Of a stretch of DNA of 64,000 bases, positions 39,160 through 48,422 are shown piece after piece. The stretch comes from Paragonimus skrjabini miyazakii (Eukaryota > Platyhelminthes > Trematoda > Plagiorchiida > Troglotrematidae). Made by a program: the position numbers and the translations under genes. Location of the stretch: contig JTDE01000248.1 in assembly GCA_014338405.1 (NCBI GenBank), positions 245,556 through 309,555 of the forward strand. The letters run 5' to 3'. Under the pieces are notes generated by a model, which saw only the letters and a program-made list of their open reading frames with translations, was not told the origin of the DNA and made no database searches. Each line of letters begins with the position of its first letter. Position 1 is the first letter of the stretch.

Positions 39160-39830
39160 TCAGCTGTCGATTGCTTCTTTGTGTGTGCCTGCTACGTTCC
39201 CAGATTTCGTCTGGTTCGTTAGTTTTCGATATCCAATTATCTGGTGGAATTTCTGCACAGTGGCCATATTCCTATGTTTCGATCTGCCGACGGTGGAGGA
39301 GTTCTCCTGTACATCAATTGGAGTGAAGATTTCTCCGTTCTCGCCTGCACAGACGCGCGATGGGGCAAAACTACTAGTGCAAACGCAAACTCCCAGCCGC
39401 CAGCTTTGGCTGATAACCATTCACTGATAGTTCCATCGTCACGTTCAGCGAGCTCATTCGTCTGTGGATGATATGATGTTCGGATGTGTTTGATTTCTAG
39501 CTGTTGTATGCGTGTTCGAAACTTCTCGTTTTCAATGCTTGGTCCGGAACGCCATTCACTTCATGCCAACGAGTAAAATAATTTGTCATGACCAGAACCT
39601 ACTAGTTACCAAGACTACTCTGTAGAAATGGGCCCTTGAGGTCCACTGACCAGAGTTAACCGATTTCGGAAACCAATGTTGGAAGTATGGGCTGATGGGC
39701 TCCCCAATTGTCGCCCTTCAGTAACTGACAATGTTGGCAGGCAAGTACGTAGGCTATCACATCCCCTCTCATCTTCTGCCAGTATGGATTGTTACAGCAG
39801 ATCTTTGGTTCTCATGCATCCGGTGTGTAC
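39160..39830 (-). pseudogene. Gypsy integrase remnant
   Basis: On the reverse strand, YWQKMRGDVIAYVLACQHCQ is the classic CxxC half of the integrase zinc-binding domain. It is followed by WSVDLKGPF (first catalytic aspartate) and VLVMTNYFTRWHE. An open stretch continues from 39420 to 39160. Several stops interrupt it. Confidence 0.8.
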
Positions 39831-40106
39831 CATCTCATGGCTACCAGTTTCCTTTCAACTTGTCTCGGGATGACCACCACATGAGGGCGTCAACACCACG
39901 TTGCCAAGCTAATACGCCAGCACTGTTATAGCCAAATCTACTCCATTGCAAAGTGGTTATTTTCAGGCCTTCAACCCTAGCATTTGCTGGGATCATCACG
40001 CCTCTCATCAAAACGTCAACCACCTGGAATCTGCTGCTACGATGAGCGTTTCTTTTGCATTCTGATGTTTCAGCGTCAGTTGTCGCTCGTCCCTCTTTTG
40101 AGGTAC

Positions 40107-40388
40107 TCACGGAGACGATCCCTGGGCGTCGTCAGTCCATTCAAATTGCTTGTCTTTTGGAAGGAGTTCGTACATTGGTGATGTGATGGAGTGGAAAAGT
40201 TTCACGGAACGATTGCAGTACACAACTTCGCCCAGAAATTGTCCAGGCGTGCATTTGAAATATAAAGCCACGGCCTCTCTAGCTGTCAATATGCTCCATG
40301 ACAGGAGCCTAATTTCACCCTGATCTAACTTGTATCCAGACACATTGTACGAACTGTTAGCTTCTTTGGTATTATCCTCAAACAGCAA
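40107..40388 (-). pseudogene. Gypsy RT thumb/connection fragment
   Basis: Contains GQFLGEVVYCNRSVKLFHSI followed by PMYELLPKDKQFEWTDDAQ, the well-conserved stretch between RT and RNase H in gypsy elements (usual form LRSFLGLVNYYRRFI...PLTDLL). The preceding palm with the YxDD motif is absent. Confidence 0.8.
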
Positions 40389-40538
40389 ATTCCGTATTTA
40401 CTTTCCACTTCCTCGACATACTATGGGTCTGTGAAGTCGAAGTGTTCCAGTTGCTGGTAGTTCATTAGCAAATTATTCGCAGAGTCTGTACGGATCATCG
40501 TCGTTCGTGACATACTCGGCCTATTTCTTGACCATAGA

Positions 40539-40745
40539 TTACAGCAAGGGGGCTGTACGGATAAGGGTTCTCGCCGTGTGTACTTCGTTGACGCTATTCT
40601 GACCATGCCGTGTGAGTGCCAGGGGATCATATCTGGTTGACAGCATTTTCGGCTTCAGATCAATCACGGCATGTGTTGCCACAATGAAATCGACTTGAAG
40701 GATTATCCGCCTAGTTCCTGTAGAGACAATGAAACGGCGCTCCAT
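40539..40745 (-). pseudogene. Gypsy protease C-terminal fragment
   Basis: MERRFIVSTGTRRIILQVDF then VIDLKPKML corresponds to the end of the aspartic protease and the start of the linker to RT. The DTG active-site part upstream is not convincingly preserved. Confidence 0.55.
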
Positions 40746-41312
40746 GATATCATTGCCAATACGGCCCCCTACTATTTCACACCAACAACTATCCGGTTAA
40801 AACCCCCAAATGTCCTAATCATCGAATATGTCGGTGTGATAAGATTGAATTAGGGCAGTTTCTGAATGATGACCGTTCAACTGATCGGAACTCACAAACA
40901 AGCCAGTGTAAGCGGAGTTGCGATCGACCAGCGACGATCAATCCGAAATGTCGATTAACTGATACGTTGATCAAGGTTGTTCCCCATAAACCGAATGCTA
41001 TATTTCAACGAATTAAGATTGTCTAGTGACGTTCAGGTTCCTGTTCTGGTTTCCTCTCGACAGTTGGTTCTACGTTTTGTTTCCCTGCACGAGCCATCAG
41101 CAAAATGACCACCTCCATATCGACCAAACACTGTTCTCCCCATCAATTTCAACCCTTGTATGCACGGCCCGCCCTAACTCGATCGCTTCCACTATAAGTT
41201 GACCCACCCACCAAGAAGGGACATCAATGGAAGATTTATTTTAGACCTCTTGAACCACCGGGTTGGACGGGGTGTTCTTCCGATATCCTACTATATCACA
41301 GTTGAAATGACT

Positions 41313-41576
41313 TCATAGTTGATCGGTCCTCCTTAGTGCTGGTCTCAGTGCAGCTTCTTCCGATGCTCGCTGTCTCATTACCTTTTGCATTTCTTTCCGT
41401 GTCTTCCTGTCCGTATTGTCGTTCACATCCACTGAAGTCATGAATATAACTCTCAACTCCTGCGTCACTTTCGCATGCCCATCAAGGTCCATCCACCTGG
41501 CGATATGGGCAATACGGACTTGGCCATGAACCGCCATCGGAAGTCCATAAACAAACTCATCTGCCATGCAGTACAT
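41313..41576 (-). pseudogene. Possible gag fragment
   Basis: The 87-codon frame lies where gag should be relative to the downstream protease and has a helical, charged composition (ARWMDLDGHAKVTQELRVIF). There is no zinc knuckle. The call rests mainly on position. Confidence 0.35.
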
Positions 41577-41589
41577 TCGCCAAATCGTT

Positions 41590-42480
41590 GTCTATCTACA
41601 TATGCACTGGTTCGAATCCAGCAAACAGAACCGATATTTTACGGATATTTGCGTTCTAAATTAATCTCACGCTCATGTGAATGGGCCTAGTGTAGACTAC
41701 CGGGGAAACTACGTTCGGTCGAAGAGATAATAATTTCCTGGACTCAACGCAACATGCAATCGAACGTCATGGGTTGCACTAATGCATTTCACTGTGGAAA
41801 GCAGTCCATCGGACGCAAACCATTTTCTGGGAGATTTCGCCAAATAAACAGATAACTTATGTGAAGGAAAGTCACATTTTAGCCCTCATCAGCTATACGC
41901 AACATTTGGATGTGTTAGCAAGATCGTCACTACCGAACGACTACAGTCTCATTGCTGTCAGTATTGGTTTATCACTCGCCATGATCATCATGATCATGAT
42001 CAGGCCAGTGACCATAACATGTTCACTGTGGAATCTCGTCGGCGATACGTAGTCAACACGGTGGATTCGAAGGGCAGCTAAGGTTTATCCGCAGACTATC
42101 CGCTCGTTTGTCGCCACGCCGTGACTGTCTGTCAAGTCAATCCTAAGTGTATTCATTAAAATTACAGCTGTTTTCCCACTTTACTCCCGGCAGACACGAT
42201 AACTCAATACAGTAATTTCAATTCGTTTTGACCGGTAAAATTATATGGGGTTCAATAAACTTAGATTGAGATATCAATCCGACTGGTCACCGGGTTACTA
42301 GGTCAGTGGTCAATTACTTGGCGATAACTTGATTGATCTTGTACTTCACGTTTGTCCATTGGTTTGGCTGCCCAAGTTGGTCATCGATGTGGTGGATTTG
42401 TGACCATGGTATTTGTAACGCCTGAACAAACTGTTTTTGATGATATAATACCGGGTCAATCAACCTGATTCAGATAGCCC
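41590..42480. other. No recognised gene
   Basis: Short motif-free ORFs only. A short imperfect ATCATG repeat lies at about 41980-42003. Confidence 0.35.
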
Positions 42481-42484
42481 CGGC

Positions 42485-42705
42485 GGTACACAGTGTTTCC
42501 ACTCGGACGGCTTTTGATAGGTTGTCTGGCACAAGGCTCGATCAGTGTTCACGCGGTACCCGCTTTCGACCGGATGGACGAAAGTTGCACTGCTGATTGG
42601 TCGTGTTTCTTCGTTCCCATCCCTTTGTGGATGGTGTTCTCTGATACTCTTCGAAAGCTGTCTGGATGTTCAACCAATGTAGGCTGCTCCACAGAAACGA
42701 GTAAA
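42485..42705 (-). pseudogene. Penelope-like GIY-YIG endonuclease remnant
   Basis: Read on the reverse strand, one frame gives CGAAYIG, a stop, then TSRQLSK.IREHHP and a later VESGYRVNTDRA. This matches the GIY-YIG endonuclease layout at the C-terminus of Penelope-like retroelements (usual form CxxSYIGRTxRxLxxRIxEH...H). The YIG tripeptide and the arginine region are present, and one in-frame stop follows YIG. The RT that should precede it (at higher coordinates) was not recognised. Confidence 0.6.
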
Positions 42706-43041
42706 TGAGTGGGTGCATATAGATGGGGTCTAAACTGTCAGTCATTCTTTGTGATAAAGCTTAATAACTAGAGATGTGGTAAATTTGATACGATCTTGCT
42801 GATCTCCCGGTTGGGTCTATTTGCCAGTCATTCTGCGCTGATAGAAACTGCCAATGGTATGTGTAACTATATGTCCGAGACCAGACAAGATGTTGGGTTA
42901 AAAATAGTGAGATTGGAAATGCTTTTGCTCCGAAACCCATTCAGTGTGCAACTGCTACTCAACGGTTTGCTGTATTGACAGGCAGATGATGTAGCAATCG
43001 GGTTTCCCATCTCAGGTAACCTTCTGGTTCACCAGTTTTGC

Positions 43042-43400
43042 CTACCATAACTTCGCCCACCTATTCTCGATTGCCCGTAAAGCGACCGTTTCGGCATCTG
43101 TTCGCCGTTTCATCTCACGCATTGTTCTGACAAACCAAGCTGGCTGTGCATCTGTATGGCTCAGATGACTCAAATTCCGTTGGTATGGTGTCCACGTTTT
43201 GCTGTCGTACAACAGCATGGACAGCAAGCTTATCTTATCTTTAGACTGTAGTTCTTCCAGACACATCTCACAAGATGAATGGAAGTAACTCTAGCATTCG
43301 TTACACGAACTCGCAACTCATTGGTCACGGAAAGTTCTTTCGATAGATTGTTATCCAAGTATCCGAAGTCTTTGCAGCTGTCCACAATACCTACATTAAT
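43042..43400 (-). pseudogene. LINE reverse-transcriptase C-terminal remnant
   Basis: On the reverse strand, DSCKDFGYLDNNLSKEL and then NELRVRVTNARVT match the DSFxYLGSxLS...I..RI..A region after the RT core. LLYDSKTWTPYQRNLSHL is the LLYGCETWT...R motif that follows. Two frames are needed. It lies downstream of, and partly fused in frame with, the exon-like ORF ending at 43466. Confidence 0.65.
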
Positions 43401-43465
43401 GCTTATTCCAGGTGCAGACACAGCACCTTTGCCCAGAAAAGACTGAAGAAAAGAAAATTTCTTAC

Positions 43466-43887
43466 CTGCGTTGCTATCCAAACAAATTTCAGATGTTGCG
43501 GCCACGAAAACCGTGAAAACTCGCTTATGTTCATCCACACCATGTGCTGTTAGCGCACTAACATCTGCAAACAACAGTGTGCCTGTTATCGGGTCACATA
43601 ACAGGCTACAGGCATCGAAACGTCGAATATTCAGCAGGTGGCTATCTATGCGGTGTTCATCTTCAAATCTGTCCTGCGGGTACTCGGGTGAAGCTGTGAG
43701 CAATGCAATCAAATATATACTGAGTAGGTTCAGGATTAAGACAACCCTGCCAATAGCAATTTCGCAATCATCACAATTCGATCCACATAATTTCACATTC
43801 GCTTTCATACCCACATACAACCTGGCGTAGCGCCTGTGTATGTTATAACGAGCAAACTGTTTAAATGTGCCACAATTTAAAAATGCA
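43466..43887 (-). CDS. Candidate host-gene exon, possible YWTD-like repeat
   Basis: The reverse-strand frame opens at about 43887 and reaches GCAG followed by GTAAGAAA (donor at 43465), an excellent splice site. It holds a hydrophobic segment (AIGRVVLILNLLSIYLIALL), which could be a membrane helix or internal signal. After this comes NIRRFDACSLLCDPITGTLL then FADVSA. The latter recalls the DPxxGxLYWTD pattern of LDL-receptor class B beta-propellers, a tentative family guess. Two further AG/GT-like sites follow within 40 bases. The unspliced frame would run on into LINE debris, which supports an intron starting at 43465. Confidence 0.4.
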
Positions 43888-43889
43888 AA

Positions 43890-44880
43890 CTATATGTTGC
43901 GCTGAGTTAACTAGTTGCAAAACCAAGACTTTGTGGACAACTGCTTTTCTCATTTCACTGCTGGTACTCATCCATAAAATAAGCCATGTAGACTCACTAA
44001 AGTTAGGCTTGCTTAGTGCAATGAGTGGTGCCTTTTGTTTTGTTCCGGAAATTAACAAATTTTACACAATTGAGTGACTCACCATGGATTTTTTAAAGAC
44101 TGTTTGCAGGCTTATCGACAGTCAGAACTTCATCAGTAACTGTTATAAGCTGCCCCATATCCGCCACGAGCTAACTTAACCGCATTTACTATAATATGTC
44201 ATCATCAGTCCGGTTTGCAATGGCTACTATCATAAAAGCTTGGACCGATGAATATGGTGTTTCTCAACTTTCAGCTTTATACCGAAACCCTACGCCAGCG
44301 ATGAACATGACATGTTGCTATTTCCATGTTGAATCTCGTTCACATTTAATCATGCCGTCTGAATTCACCTGGACTTACCAATTATAACTAAAGCAAAACT
44401 TGAAACTAATGCACCTTTTTGAAAGAGGCTGGCTGAAACGTCTAACATGATGTCTAGCTATGATCTCGGGTGGCCTTCTGCAAGAGTGTTGTAACCGAAA
44501 TAACATTAATCAAGGACCTGCTAGAAAAGATGAGCTTATATGTCCTTTTCAACAGTAGAACAAGGAATCTCCCAGTATTATCACATCGCAGATACCACTG
44601 CGATATCAATCTCTGTTACTTAACTTGATACCAGACTACTCGCAATTCGTGTTTGTGAACGTGACGGCAACATAAAGTTTGGACGTCTAGTTACTTACTA
44701 ACCGTCGTGGGTGAAATCGATTTATTTTGAAAGTATGGATGGATAATTCTGTTTACTGAACAATTGAGAGTACAGCAGGTTACAATCTATTACTAAAAGT
44801 ACATGACCGCTAGCCAGTCATTGAGCAGACGGTGTACTCTCAGTGTTGTCTATCTGTAGTTAGTTCATTTTGCTTCTATT
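43890..44880. other. No recognised gene
   Basis: Short ORFs on both strands without motif. Possibly intronic if the exons at 43.5 or 44.9 kb are real. Confidence 0.3.
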
Positions 44881-44883
44881 CAG

Positions 44884-45053
44884 CTGGGCCACTCGGTCTG
44901 TCTGAGTCTACAGAATACACACGCCAACGTGCACAAATAAATCAAGATAGGCCAAAGGACTGTCTGTCTGATTTACTTTCATATTTACAAGAACAGTCAA
45001 CGGAAACGAAAGGTAGTCCACACCCAAACCTTTTCAACCCAACTGAGGTCTGA
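44884..45053 (+). CDS. Candidate terminal exon (unknown gene)
   Basis: TTTTGCTTCTATTCAG (ending 44883) is a strong polypyrimidine-AG acceptor. The frame after it reads 56 hydrophilic residues with a natural composition (PKDCLSDLLSYLQEQS in the middle) and stops at a TGA at 45051-45053. The same frame upstream of the acceptor becomes hydrophobic and unlike protein, as expected for intron. No upstream partner exon was identified and no family is recognised. Confidence 0.4.
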
Positions 45054-45161
45054 TCTATTGAACAATTGAGACTAACGTGGTAATTGTTACACCGGGAACG
45101 ACTGATTCGATTGCGATCGAACAGCACACATATTGAGCGAAATGTCTGCAGTTTTACTTTA

Positions 45162-45164
<3 letters not shown>

Positions 45165-45195
<31 letters not shown>
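45165..45195. repeat. (TA)n microsatellite
   Basis: About 15 TA units, then GACATATATA. A simple repeat with no gene context. Confidence 0.9.
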
Positions 45196-45197
<2 letters not shown>

Positions 45198-45199
45198 TA

Positions 45200-46550
45200 T
45201 ATAAAGATACCGTCGCTGTATGAATTATTTTACCTTGTAACGGAAAACATCAAAATGCTGCGTTCTGGACACGGCTATGTACACGGCAGTGATATTGAGA
45301 TTGGTTTTGAATGCTGAAAGCAAAGTCAACCCCAGTTCATACATACTTGGCGGTCTGTACTAACTGGCAATATTTAGATACGATTATACATGCATCACGC
45401 AGCGATTGATGCAGTGTTTCGCTTGGTGAACACAACAAACTACTGTCATTAGTCTGCGATACCTTACTTACCAAGTTTATGCAGGTGTGGTCTCTCTTTC
45501 CACTTGATCTTGCAACACAAATCTGTGGAAAGCTCTCGTGATTCGTGTGAGTAGCGATGTGGTTTGAAATAGCTAACATTATAATATTTGTTTATGTTGT
45601 GCATGTTGTACATATGTACAAATGCGAACTATCATGCTGGACAGTAGACATTGCAACCAATTTGACTAACTGCATATATCGCATATATCCGCATGGTATG
45701 CAAGCACGGTACAATACACAAATGCACATGCATGCGTTAAGCAACAATATACATGAAATTGACGAAAACGAACATAATGGTTGAGGCACATATTTGGAAA
45801 CGAGAATACTCAAATGATATTGGTAATCCAGATGCCCATCAATAATCGATTACTTCCAAAATGAAAACTAACTGGAGCTTTATCTCAAAAATGTCGGCTA
45901 TAACTCAGCAGTGATGCTGGAATTCCCTCGAGAGGCATACGCGTTTTGTTAAGTGTTGGTGGACGGGAACAAACTTTTCTGCATTGATGACGTGGAGGCA
46001 ACGTTCAAGGAATTCAGACAAATGTGGCAGCCGACCGATGTTACGTCATGACCTTCAAACCAAACGAAGTATGTATAGTGTCAGTTGATGAAATAGATAT
46101 ATCACTTGGTGTAGCCCCTCCTTGATAATCAGCATTGATTCAGCGAGTCACTCGAATATCCACACGGTGAATGAAGTCCAGACCAACTACATAGCACTGG
46201 AGAGATGAAGGATCTATGTGATAGCTGCAACTTTTCCGGCTGAAGTGGATAGTGTACCCACATTTAAGTAGGAGCGATGGAGGATCCATGCAGACAAGTA
46301 GCGCGCTGAAAAATCTCGAGTTACGATTAAATTGGCTATCGGGATGTCAAGGGTGGAGATACATTCACTGGATTCATTACTATGATAGTTCATATCCATG
46401 AACAGTTGTATATGTTAGAACCCGATTAATTTTTATGATAGCCAACAAGATAATCATGTACGCAAAATAGCTCAGCACTTGAGGGACCTATTGAAACCCA
46501 AGCAATATCTCTTCAGCTGATTGTTGACAGAGTTCTTGGCGGTACCCTTG
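45200..46550. other. No recognised gene
   Basis: Only short ORFs on both strands. No shared repeat found. Confidence 0.35.
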
Positions 46551-47376
46551 ATCTACAATCGACAATCTGACAATCTCAGCATCGTTCACATGCGAGTGTT
46601 ACTGGGATTTCATCCATGGTAATTGATTTGTGCATAATGTGGGGTGAATGGCACAGTTGTCAACACGATTGCCTCATGCGGAGGTGGTCGGATTTCTAAA
46701 CCCGGCCAAGACATGTACAGCGCAACTTACTGGTTAGAAGTAGAGTGGGACTCAAAAATAATGCTTATTTTCAGAACGGTCAGCGTGAATTTTCTGTGGG
46801 AATGAGGAAGCTGGAAACAGTTGTGAGTGAAGTTCAATTTAATGTCATGTGCTAGTTGAGAAAAAATTAACATATCTGCATACTGTAACACGTAGTGCTG
46901 GAGCCCTAATGAACTAGAACCTCTTGGTCTAGTACGTGGTTGCAATGATTGTCTGCTTCTTTTTAAAGGTTCTTTGAATTTCAGTTATACGCCTTTTACT
47001 TTACAGTGTTCCAGGTACATGTAGCCAGTCTTCGCTTGGCCAACTTACTACGGTGTGTTCAATCGTTCAACTTTGACAGTTGGGTGTACCACTTAGCTGA
47101 GCGTTTGTCTGGGTTGAGTGCACTCATATCTTAACAGTGCTTCTAGAAGTTCATCTGATTAGAGTAACAACAGATCTGCCAGAGCAATAAAGACGTTGCC
47201 TCTGCCTTACCACTTGCATACAAATTATAGGGAGTCATGCTGAATTTCCAGGCTTTGTTGACTTGAAATTAAATGTTTTTGTGGCGTCCAGAGTATGGCG
47301 ATCAATGTGCGCTGTCTATTATGCTTGCAACAACACAGATAGGGTGTGGCTTCAAGTTCTTGGACGAGCGCTTACC

Positions 47377-47384
47377 TATAAAAA
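47377..47384 (+). promoter_or_regulatory. TATA box of copy B
   Basis: TATAAAAA lies 50 bases upstream of the ATG at 47434. With a usual start about 30 bases downstream, the leader would be roughly 20-25 bases. Confidence 0.6.
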
Positions 47385-47433
47385 CCACTCACATTATCTT
47401 TCCACAGTGTTGTCAACCTGAGGCCTTCTGAAA

Positions 47434-47805
47434 ATGACAATTTGGTGCTTGTTGGTGCTAGGGCTTGCGGTGCTGGTTCCGAGCGCAATGTGTAATTCAA
47501 AAAGCAAGTGTCTATTTGAATATATATTTCTAAAACCGATTATTCGTCATGATGTTAATGACCAGTTTTACATTAAATTTTTTGTTCATGTTCGTTTGGA
47601 AAACTCGGGCTATTTGTTTGGTAGCCCATTGTACCTAAGAACGTTTGTTCCTCTTACAGTTAATCTGGTTAAACTGCTTGGCAATTTGCAAGGATACCCT
47701 GACGAGATAGACGTAATCAGCAGTACGAATCAGACTGTTGACAAGACTTTCCTGTACTCTACCGAATGCCGTGTCAAGTCTGCAGATAAATCATATTTGT
47801 TTTAA
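47434..47805 (+). CDS. Small secreted protein, copy B (unknown family)
   Basis: Complete 123-codon frame with signal peptide (residues 1-20), mature cysteines at 26 and 112, an NQT sequon at 99-101 and a C-terminus rich in charged and aromatic residues. The ATG at 47434 is the first after the TATA box, and the AATAAA at 47885-47890 lies 80 bases past the stop, so promoter, frame and poly(A) site make a compact single-exon gene. It is the same product as the inverted copy at 30412-30783. No catalytic motif is visible. Secretion to the parasite surface or host is a reasonable inference but not shown. Confidence 0.7.
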   Translation: MTIWCLLVLGLAVLVPSAMCNSKSKCLFEYIFLKPIIRHDVNDQFYIKFFVHVRLENSGYLFGSPLYLRTFVPLTVNLVKLLGNLQGYPDEIDVISSTNQTVDKTFLYSTECRVKSADKSYLF

Positions 47806-47884
47806 GATTCCGTTTCACATCCCTGGAACAACTACATGTTAACTAGGTATACAAATCAACACAACGGGGCGAGTGTAGTCTACA

Positions 47885-47890
47885 AATAAA
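47885..47890 (+). terminator. Poly(A) signal of copy B
   Basis: AATAAA, 80 bases after the stop codon. The inverted equivalent for copy A is at 30327-30332. Confidence 0.6.
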
Positions 47891-48024
47891 ATGGGATTCA
47901 ATGTTTGTATATACAATCTTCATACTCAACCTATGGGTATTAGAAAAGTTGAAAGTTGGCTCTTCGTTTTAATTACGATGTTGTTTATCTCTAATTGACT
48001 TCCATTTGATTGGTGTTCATGTCA

Positions 48025-48124
48025 NNNNNNNNNNNNNNNNNNNNNNNNNNNNNNNNNNNNNNNNNNNNNNNNNNNNNNNNNNNNNNNNNNNNNNNNNNNN
48101 NNNNNNNNNNNNNNNNNNNNNNNN
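48025..48124. other. Assembly gap (100 N)
   Basis: Exactly 100 unknown bases, the usual placeholder for a scaffold join of unknown length. It abuts arm B, whose likeness to arm A cannot be followed further. Any ORF crossing it is artificial. Confidence 0.99.
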
Positions 48125-48422
48125 TTTGCCATTTGAGGGTAAATTTTGTTCATCCAGGCTAGTTCGATGGCTCTGGGTCATTTGCCTGTCACGTGCCTCT
48201 GGATTAGTCGGTTTTCACGCTGTTGTCTTTTGTGACGTTTCATGGATACTCTTAGATAACAACATGTCATGTCACTGTGAACGTTTGTGTGATATAACCT
48301 GCTTTCATTATTCAGTGAAGACTTGCTACAACTTGACCTGAAGACTAATTTTCACCTAGATGTTTGATTTTTGGATCGTCATACTCCCTGAAGCCATCTG
48401 GTTAATAAACTTTTGATGCACC

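Larger units (their letters stand above)
38700..41580 (-). mobile_element. Decayed Ty3/gypsy element, reverse strand, no LTRs seen
   Basis: Read on the reverse strand, pieces of a gypsy polyprotein appear in order: a gag-like fragment (41576-41313), the protease C-terminal part (about 40745-40600), RT thumb/connection (40388-40107), an integrase zinc-binding region (about 39830-39700), the integrase core (39680-39480) and a C-terminal region (about 39420-39000). Stops and frameshifts are frequent, and the RT catalytic palm is deleted. Residue-level likeness to the 22.7 kb element (ILQVDF versus ILEADF; protease followed by VIDLK in both) suggests the same clade. Confidence 0.75.
46555..48024 (+). 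repeat. Arm B of the long inverted duplication
   Basis: Inverted partner of 30195-31690. It diverges clearly from arm A until about 47316 and appears identical from there to 48024, the last base before the run of N. The arm includes a partial SINE at about 46625-46760 that is shared with arm A. Confidence 0.9.

Noticed and set aside
41975..42005. Palindromic operator-like ATCATGATCATGATCA
   Set aside because: A short simple repeat of ATCATG; no gene context suggests regulation.
43471..43830. 119-codon forward ORF opposite the exon-like frame
   Set aside because: Antisense shadow. The reverse strand has the better composition and the splice donor.
48006..48341. 111-codon ORF spanning the N run
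   Set aside because: It exists only because the gap is translated as unknown residues.
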